In this document: piece after piece, positions 8,701 through 11,849 of the stretch
Layout: every line of letters starts with the position of its first letter
Numbering within the stretch: the stretch's first letter is position 1
NCBI GenBank assembly: GCA_937959375.1
Contig: CALGLS010000365.1
Location: 1-11,849, forward strand
Length of the DNA: 11,849 bases
Reading direction: 5' to 3'
Source: an uncultured Saprospiraceae bacterium
GTDB lineage: Bacteria > Bacteroidota > Bacteroidia > Chitinophagales > Saprospiraceae
Program-made: the position numbers and the translations under genes
The notes under the pieces: generated by a model
What the model was told of the DNA's origin: nothing
Databases searched by the model: none
What the model saw: only the letters and a program-made list of their open reading frames with translations

Positions 8701-8966
8701 GTATGGATACCGATTGGATGATTTATCCAAATCCACTTTCTTATGCGAACTCAATATTGAACGTGAAGTTTCATACGCAAAAACGATTTGTTCGAATCTC
8801 AGTATTTAACGGATTGCAACAAGAAGTAAAGGCACTTAACTTAGAGGTGACTCGCGGTTGGAATACACTAGAGTGGGATATGTCAGATTTACCTTCAGGT
8901 ACCTACTATATTCGCAACTCGAGTGCAGAAGGAAGTGAGTCGTATAAGTTTGTATTAGTAAATTAA
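2718..8966 (+). CDS. Giant secreted SdrD B-repeat protein (2082 residues) with T9SS type A sorting domain, adhesin-like
   Basis: This is a surface or extracellular protein with no visible catalytic motif. In order: a signal peptide (about 1-37, hydrophobic LMPLALLAFIFGA, cleavage near QTQA); a Thr/Lys-rich linker; a cysteine-containing domain (about 50-165); SdrD B-type repeat 1 (180-246); and a 470-residue domain (about 290-765) with propeller-like strands such as NTIYAMNMADRRLYKIPL and many cysteines. Repeats 2-8 follow (769-1637), each with a DxNxDG-like loop and ending in DFG. Then come a domain of unknown type (1638-1898), a fibronectin III-like domain (1899-1995: LPVELISF, NYYRLKMVDIDG) and a T9SS sorting domain (2000-2082: MIYPNPLS to KFVLVN). 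SdrD B repeats are known as calcium-stabilised stalks in staphylococcal adhesins, so here they probably hold a head away from the cell. The start is ATG 2718 or ATG 2727 (three codons later); both keep the signal peptide. It is flanked by terminators, so monocistronic. The ligand is unknown; adhesion is inference. Confidence 0.93.
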   Translation: MYFMRQLPFNFKTQIISRWLMPLALLAFIFGANQTQARNIEANDHFCSHSKIAKTTAKTKTKLTTACSISILNVTQQNCAGAGTYTAEWAIDVDHADGPNGDIMIQRGTETPVAFATAGVSPESFTLTGVPADGMADSLTVYFANEPTCINKFYLNRPLACPTTLAYPAGDVCDNLQSTEIGGTVFYDSNYDGAYEVGTVNGVLGVAVTAYNNRGVVVATTYSDNNGNYVFTGMTDENYRIEFVLPTALSSIRKVTHNGAEDRTTVQFKRPGDCASLGLTAPGDFCDGVPWIAVPCYNYGARDGANSGGDAFVTFPIDTVDPVTPSTENMLSMPNVRHLATHEDVGVTYGVAYSQTRQAIYTSAYMKRHAAFGPDGTGAIYAIDPSGNKETTTLVDLNTIFGAGTAGVDPHDYIAGDPCPGSTGGITDCWFNDVGADSMSWYSVGRIAFGDLEITEDENTIYAMNMADRRLYKIPLDNPNASNIEAFPFPLNQDTDPNVTHTCGDPFNSIRPMGLAWKDGKLYVGATCSDFQANTSAPYEGGSIIYVYEFDPINETWTLVLNADIQRNSVEKLYKWRDFSQDYYASGDIADLRAFMILSDIEFEGDTMIIGTRDVVGDLLGFNTGYPIPDNSSLEKYHCQAGDILRTCPQGDGTWKIENSADCAGGGINNPANPCATCGIEGLGSYYYGDWINNSYVETSLGGLANWPGTDKIFLANFDPLDQSLTQGMSILNHRTGGINQAYNLGATDFGKVAGLGDIEMICAPAPLMIGNRVWLDQNGDGIQTPGEPGIGGIVVSLYGSDGTKLAEVKTDADGNYYFKDENLTAFNNGKIRLLNPSTDYYVALGDGQFNTTTETLLNNYKLTSINTGEGAYPTMNDSDGAIASGVSVSFNGYPYAATTTGVDGTTENSLDFGFVPLRTIGDLVWIDEDGDGDQDRGEPGIPGVKVDLKNQGGTLVATTYTDMNGEYIFTGIENGTYTVELDETTLPTGLNNQTFDPDGLVDAEHTILSTSYFEYLNADFGYNWVDKTITDNPAIGALGAIGDLIWHDANGDGILNPGEQGIPNVEVALYQDNDLDGTYTNLVTTVQTDAYGRYIIENLPTGAYVILVDDSTLPTAYTTTPTGDPDQDNNSRSLPFVLAPGDVLLTMDFGYQNPTSYAVSGNIFMDLNAGGSKDVGEPTVANVTVKLMNSTGEVLATTMADANGDYSFEGLSNGNYTIMVTDVNTVLNGFTNSADPDDGTTNEAAVVVNNADVINQDFGYIPEGHTSTDAIIGNFVFLDMNANGSHQADEPGLEGVIVSLIDNADNKVLATVETNENGQYFFGGLAAADYKVAIVTSSLSAGLVPSYDPDGSAPVDFESAVVTLTAGASDLLQDFGVKANIASTINGTVWEDNDAEGDLDEASTGITGVTVILMDTFNNVIATTTTDAAGDYSFTGLPNGTYLIDVTDEAHILNGYWHSTGAMPNANNNSQADTYKVTVIGGAVDDTADFGYYKRGASIGNLVWSDRNSDGLQDENEKGVEGALLTLKIDYDANGTTEVSMVTSSDIDGAYRFDNLLLDEDYNKADPVNGPAFELQMTMPSAYSGSLVDVNANANDMEDSEDHTGVVVDPRQGATDVSLKASPTTEEMPASYDFGLQFDCSSPTVEYAITLDGSINAGQTTDHIYMDSTELATAGMAGDRFPSSDGGHVAMAQQYGRIQTNDYCEYGGWRYYFNPLDVDEYLFAVEMGTNVTEIDYIEIRVDDNSTDRYEMNANDAAFVMKRDWKLVTVDDAPFLDAVGDPATVNIRFYYPPNEYKEMLDAAIAQAIAWPADGGTPNSTHVRWFRKTTFDPDTDIDVLASNLFPFNVTTMRAAASNNAGENTADNTPTIGNAKNHIQFNGLDMPSGGTAFIQLDRTALPVELISFDGDSRGCDVTLNWRAGSELEFSHYELERSTDGANFDFVYSVEGKEGVDLAYHYFDKEAAPRNYYRLKMVDIDGKFEYSNIVIVSTDCDGMDTDWMIYPNPLSYANSILNVKFHTQKRFVRISVFNGLQQEVKALNLEVTRGWNTLEWDMSDLPSGTYYIRNSSAEGSESYKFVLVN
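5022..7628 (+). repeat. Seven tandem SdrD B-type coding repeats (repeats 2-8)
   Basis: Units begin at 5022, 5475, 5838, 6189, 6528, 6867 and 7209. Start-to-start distances are 453, 363, 351, 339, 339 and 342 bases, so the later units have a nearly constant length of about 113 residues and the first carries a loop insertion. The shared pattern is IGNxVWxDxNxDG, then ExGIxGV, then TDxxGxYxFxxL, ending DFGY. The DNA of the units has diverged, so this is an old protein-level duplication and not a recent exact repeat. A lone eighth unit (repeat 1) is at 3255-3455, separated by the propeller-like domain. Confidence 0.88.
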
Positions 8967-8980
8967 TTTACCAATTCTTA

Positions 8981-9010
8981 CAGAGAGGTTGTTTTGAAAC
9001 AACTTCTTTG
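8981..9010 (+). other. 13-bp stem-loop just after the giant gene
   Basis: Bases 8981-8993 pair with 8998-9010 around a TTGA tetraloop, giving 13 contiguous pairs including two G-U pairs. The hairpin begins 15 bases after the stop codon and lacks a following T-run. It lies 26 bases before the real terminator and may protect or mark the 3' end. Its right arm contains AAACAACTTC, also present at the end of the 162-bp palindrome. Confidence 0.55.
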
Positions 9011-9036
9011 AGAAATAATATGTAATGTAGTCTACG

Positions 9037-9066
9037 AGGGCGGAGAATTTTCTTCGCCCTTTTTTT
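9037..9066 (+). terminator. Strong intrinsic terminator of the giant gene
   Basis: GGGCGGAG (9038-9045) pairs with CTTCGCCC (9052-9059) with one G-U pair, extended by A9037-T9060, around a six-base loop. A run of seven T (9060-9066) follows. The GC-rich stem and T-run make this a textbook plus-strand terminator. The minus direction lacks a suitable T-run. Confidence 0.9.
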
Positions 9067-9099
9067 GTTTGAATCATTACTAAGACGAAGGGCTATAGG

Positions 9100-9147
9100 A
9101 ATGTCAATGTCAATGTCAATTTGAATGCTCTCGACTGCGTTCCTTGC
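9100..9147. repeat. AATGTC hexamer repeat followed by a TCTCGACTGCG motif
   Basis: Three exact AATGTC hexamers (9100-9117) are followed by two diverged ones (AATTTG, AATGCT) and then CTCTCGACTGCGTTCC. The latter resembles the dispersed CTTCGACTNCGCTCA-type intergenic repeat I remember from many Bacteroidota genomes, but only partly. The tract lies between convergent genes and encodes nothing visible. The rest of the 292-base gap (8967-9258) holds only the hairpin and terminator described separately. Confidence 0.55.
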
Positions 9148-9258
9148 GAAATTAAATTTGAGATTGAATTTTAGTTTTCAAAGGTGTATATCACACCAAT
9201 CCCGTTCACCTGTTTTACAAACCGTATAACTTCACAGTCTTATAACCATATTTCCAAA

Positions 9259-10347
9259 CTATTTAATCTTAAAAACCATAGAATTAATTTTCCGACCCGC
9301 AGGATCTCCAGGACATTTCGCCTTCACATTATCAAAGTAAAAAAGATCTCCTGGCTTTGCCTGATTGATCAATGATTTAGATTGGCTATTATAACGAGCG
9401 CCAGCATTCGTAGATTCGACGGAGGCTTCTCCTTTGGGAACATAGGTTATCATGAATCCCTGAATTTTGCATTTAGCATCAAAGTCAAAGTTATCTAAAA
9501 TAGCAACGACACCTCCCTGCGCTTTAAATTCTCCAACGCCCATACTACCTCCACTTCTTCCACTAATTCTGGCAACTGGATCTGGAATTCGCTTAGCGCG
9601 AAATTCAAATAGAGTAGGAGGTAGTTGACCGCCAGTAACACTTATGGTTGCCTTGCCAGGTTTAGTAACGGTTGCGCTATAATTTCCTTTACTACCACTT
9701 TTTTTAATGTTACATCCTTGGCAGCTAACTTTTAACTCATTCATATTTACACCCATTGCTGAGACCGAAATCGGGTTGTCGACACCGATGTAAAGGACGT
9801 TCATCTTGTCAGGGAAAACGTTGACAGCGCGCTGTCCAACTTCGTATTCAAACGTGCGACTAAGTTCTTTTTGCTCACCAGTTGCAGGATTGCTTACTTT
9901 AGCTGTGACGTTATAACTCATCGTTCCTGTTTTGCCAGCAGCAACAACCAAATTAGCTTTTCCATCTTTTACTGGAAGGCTTTTTCCGTTTACACTAAAG
10001 GTCACATCTTGTTGATTCAAAGGAAGAGAAGAGCTAATAAATAGTTCAGTGTTAAACTGCTCACCCTGTACCACAAAATCACTAACGGGGGAAGACTCCA
10101 ATTGGACGGAGCTAAAGAGGTCTCCATTATTAGCAACCAGTTCATCTAGGGAATTCTGAATCTCAGCTTTCGATTTTGCCGAGATGTTACTCGCTTGTCC
10201 AGCATCTTCCAACTGTTTTTCCAAGCTCCAAACCTTGTTGTCTAGCTGGTAAGCCATGGAGTATAAAAATAGGATACCACAGAAAAGTATGGTGGATAAG
10301 ATCATACTTGCGATAGCGTAGAGTTTCCAATTTGATGTTTCAGACAT
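9259..10347 (-). CDS. Short GldM-like protein (stand-alone paralogue of the T9SS/gliding motor component)
   Basis: The C-terminal three quarters match the GldM/PorM family: MNVLYIGVDNP (182-192), RIPDPVAR (253-260), DNFDFD (285-290) and the KPGDLFYFDNVKAK end. GldM spans the inner membrane, pairs with GldL as the proton-driven motor and reaches across the periplasm to the GldK/GldN ring. Here residues 10-32 form one membrane helix, 33-75 a short coiled coil, and about 80-172, 173-252 and 253-362 correspond to periplasmic domains D2, D3 and D4. The usual large helical D1 domain is missing, which explains 362 residues against about 510-530. The membrane helix also lacks the familiar GldM N-terminal sequence (RQKMINLMYLV type). 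Cys209 and Cys212 form a CxxC in D3. No gldK, gldL or gldN is adjacent; it converges with the giant T9SS substrate and diverges from the peptidase. It may be an adaptor or regulator binding the ring without driving the motor; this is inference. The family assignment is firm. Confidence 0.88.
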   Translation of the reverse strand: MSETSNWKLYAIASMILSTILFCGILFLYSMAYQLDNKVWSLEKQLEDAGQASNISAKSKAEIQNSLDELVANNGDLFSSVQLESSPVSDFVVQGEQFNTELFISSSLPLNQQDVTFSVNGKSLPVKDGKANLVVAAGKTGTMSYNVTAKVSNPATGEQKELSRTFEYEVGQRAVNVFPDKMNVLYIGVDNPISVSAMGVNMNELKVSCQGCNIKKSGSKGNYSATVTKPGKATISVTGGQLPPTLFEFRAKRIPDPVARISGRSGGSMGVGEFKAQGGVVAILDNFDFDAKCKIQGFMITYVPKGEASVESTNAGARYNSQSKSLINQAKPGDLFYFDNVKAKCPGDPAGRKINSMVFKIK

Positions 10348-10391
10348 AAGTAAATGTTTTAGATTGAATTAAGCACTTATTTGGAAGATTA

Positions 10392-10405
10392 AAAGAAGCT
10401 TCTTT
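10392..10405. promoter_or_regulatory. 14-bp perfect palindrome between divergent genes
   Basis: AAAGAAGCTTCTTT is a perfect inverted repeat in the 147-bp gap between the gldM-like gene (start 10347) and the peptidase gene (start 10495). Its location, 45 bases upstream of the gldM-like ATG, would suit a dimeric regulator. No known operator was recognised and chance is possible in AT-rich DNA. Confidence 0.3.
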
Positions 10406-10471
10406 AAGCCTGCATGATTCTAAAGTTCTTACTAACCTTCTTAACTCCCCACTTTTTTTACAAAAAATACC

Positions 10472-10479
10472 TATTTTCG
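10472..10479 (+). promoter_or_regulatory. Candidate -7 element of the peptidase gene
   Basis: TATTTTCG fits the Bacteroidota -7 consensus TAnnTTTG except for one base and lies 16 bases before the ATG. No clear -33 TTTG was found upstream. The implied leader is very short and A-rich (AAAATAATAAAT), which suits SD-independent initiation in this phylum. Confidence 0.25.
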
Positions 10480-10494
10480 CCCAAAATAATAAAT

Positions 10495-11849
10495 ATGTTT
10501 AGCTCAGATACTTATAAAGCCCGACGAAAGGCACTCAAAGCAAAAATTGGTTCAGGATTAATCCTATTCCCGGGTAATCACTACAGCCCGATGAACTATA
10601 AAGATAATGTTTATCATTTTCGTCAAGACAGCAATTTCTTATACTATTTTGGCCTTGACCAAGCGCACCTAGCTGCTGTGATCGATGCAGATAGTGGAGA
10701 GGAAACGCTATTTGGTGACGACCTTAGTATGGATGATATCGTTTGGACGGGGCCTCAGCCATCAATGGATGATCGTGCGTATCGATGTGGCGTACGAGCG
10801 GTGAAGCCTTATAAGGAAATCCGAACGATCATAAATGCAGCTATTTCGGTTAACCGAACGGTACACTTTGTGCCACCATATCGTGCTGAGCGTGAGATCG
10901 CTTTGGCGAAATGGATGGGTATACCACAGAGCGAAGTGATGAACCGTATCTCACAACCTCTGATTGATGCGATCGTTGAGCAACGTTCGATAAAAACAGA
11001 AGAAGAAATTATAGAAATCGAAAAGGCAGTGAATATTACACGCGCTATGCATGTGAAAGCTATGCAAACCGCTCGCCCTGGAATCAAAGAATCGCATATC
11101 GCTGGTGTTGTAAATGGTATTGCTATTGCCGGTGGTGCCGGAACGTCTTTCCCTCCAATCATTACGGTGAATGGACAGACATTGCACAATCATTCTTACT
11201 CCAATACCTTGGTTAGTGGTCGATTGTTGTTAGGTGATTTTGGTGCAGAGACAGCGACGCATTATGCTGGTGATGTCACTCGAACTTACCCTGTTGATGG
11301 AAAGTTTACTGACATGCAAAAAGGAATTTATCAGATTGTTTTGGATAGCCAAATGGCAGCGATCAAAGCATGTAAGCCAGGTAAGACTTATAGAGATGTT
11401 CATTTGCTTGCCGCAAAAACAATTGTAGAAGGACTAAGTGCTTTGGGGATTTTGAAAGGTGATCCAGAAGAGTTGGTAGAAGAGGGCGTACATGCTTTAT
11501 TTTTCCCGCATGGTCTTGGCCACATGATGGGCTTGGATGTACATGACATGGAAGACTTGGGTGAAGACAATGTTGGTTACGACAGTAAAATAAAACGTAG
11601 TACCCAATTTGGTTTGCGTTCATTGCGACTAGGTAAAAAACTAGAAGCTGGAAATGTAATTACAGTTGAGCCAGGAATTTATTTTATTCCGCAATTAATT
11701 GATCGTTGGAAGGAAGATGATATGTTTCCTGAATTTATCAATTATGAATTGTTAGAAACGTACAAAGATTTTGGAGGCATCCGTATAGAAGATGATTTGT
11801 TGATTACAGAAAATGGAAGCCGTGTGTTGGGTAAGCCGATACCAAAAAC
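10495..11849 (+). CDS. pepP: Aminopeptidase P / Xaa-Pro aminopeptidase (M24B metallopeptidase), 3' end outside window
   Basis: The enzyme removes N-terminal residues that precede proline, using two metal ions (usually Mn2+) in the cytoplasm. The start ATG (10495) follows an A-rich leader. Residues 1 to about 135 match the aminopeptidase P N-terminal domain (YHFRQDSNFLYYFGL). From about 170 the pita-bread catalytic domain follows. All five expected metal ligands are visible: Asp248 (GDFGAE), Asp260 (GDVTRT), His343 (HGLGH, preceded by His339), Glu392 (VEPGIY) and Glu432 (RIEDD). His231 (TLHNH) is the likely substrate-binding histidine. The gap between the two aspartates is 12, against 11 in E. 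coli PepP; I believe 12 is usual in Bacteroidota homologues. The frame is still open after 451 codons, and since E. coli PepP has 441 residues only a short tail should be missing. No link to the secretion genes is evident beyond divergent arrangement with the gldM-like gene. Confidence 0.93.
   Translation, partial: MFSSDTYKARRKALKAKIGSGLILFPGNHYSPMNYKDNVYHFRQDSNFLYYFGLDQAHLAAVIDADSGEETLFGDDLSMDDIVWTGPQPSMDDRAYRCGVRAVKPYKEIRTIINAAISVNRTVHFVPPYRAEREIALAKWMGIPQSEVMNRISQPLIDAIVEQRSIKTEEEIIEIEKAVNITRAMHVKAMQTARPGIKESHIAGVVNGIAIAGGAGTSFPPIITVNGQTLHNHSYSNTLVSGRLLLGDFGAETATHYAGDVTRTYPVDGKFTDMQKGIYQIVLDSQMAAIKACKPGKTYRDVHLLAAKTIVEGLSALGILKGDPEELVEEGVHALFFPHGLGHMMGLDVHDMEDLGEDNVGYDSKIKRSTQFGLRSLRLGKKLEAGNVITVEPGIYFIPQLIDRWKEDDMFPEFINYELLETYKDFGGIRIEDDLLITENGSRVLGKPIPK

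Noticed and set aside
9183..9197. GGTGT/ACACC hairpin as minus-strand terminator of the gldM-like gene
   Set aside because: Five-base stem, and on the minus strand only TTTG follows it; too weak to call, though it is the best candidate in that gap.
10809..11189. Long open frames on the minus strand inside the peptidase gene
   Set aside because: They lie entirely opposite the strongly supported M24 catalytic domain, lack recognisable motifs and look like antisense shadows.

Overview
The window looks like a chromosome segment of a Bacteroidota bacterium, most likely a marine member of the Saprospiria (Lewinella/Saprospiraceae-like). Three lines of evidence support this. Two proteins end in type A sorting domains of the type IX secretion system (T9SS, found essentially only in this phylum). 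A GldM-family protein is present. The DNA is AT-rich, start codons lack Shine-Dalgarno sequences and have A-rich leaders. Genus-level placement is inference.

Layout from left to right. Positions 1-146 hold the last 47 codons of a membrane-type protein with a coiled-coil tail. Positions 147-481 are non-coding: a degenerate hexamer repeat, then a striking 162-bp imperfect palindrome (298-459) with 13-bp perfect inverted ends and a CTA trinucleotide on both sides. Positions 482-2137 encode a secreted arylsulfotransferase-like beta-propeller with a T9SS tail. A 580-bp spacer follows, with a stem-loop, a terminator and AT-rich leader DNA. Positions 2718-8966 encode a 2082-residue secreted protein with eight SdrD B-type repeats, a large propeller-like domain, a fibronectin-like domain and a T9SS tail. 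It ends in a strong intrinsic terminator (9037-9066). A second short hexamer tract follows. On the minus strand, 10347-9259 encodes a 362-residue GldM-like protein lacking the usual N-terminal helical domain. Diverging from it at 10495, and running off the window, is an M24B aminopeptidase P-type metallopeptidase.

The functional theme is the T9SS. Two exported substrates, an enzyme and a giant adhesin-like surface protein, lie beside a stand-alone paralogue of the GldM motor/stator protein. The other gldKLN genes are not visible here. The giant gene and the gldM-like gene converge, so they are not an operon; any functional link is inferred from proximity. The peptidase is probably an unrelated housekeeping gene. 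The most unusual items are the shortened GldM paralogue and the palindromic, mobile-looking element placed directly upstream of the arylsulfotransferase start codon.
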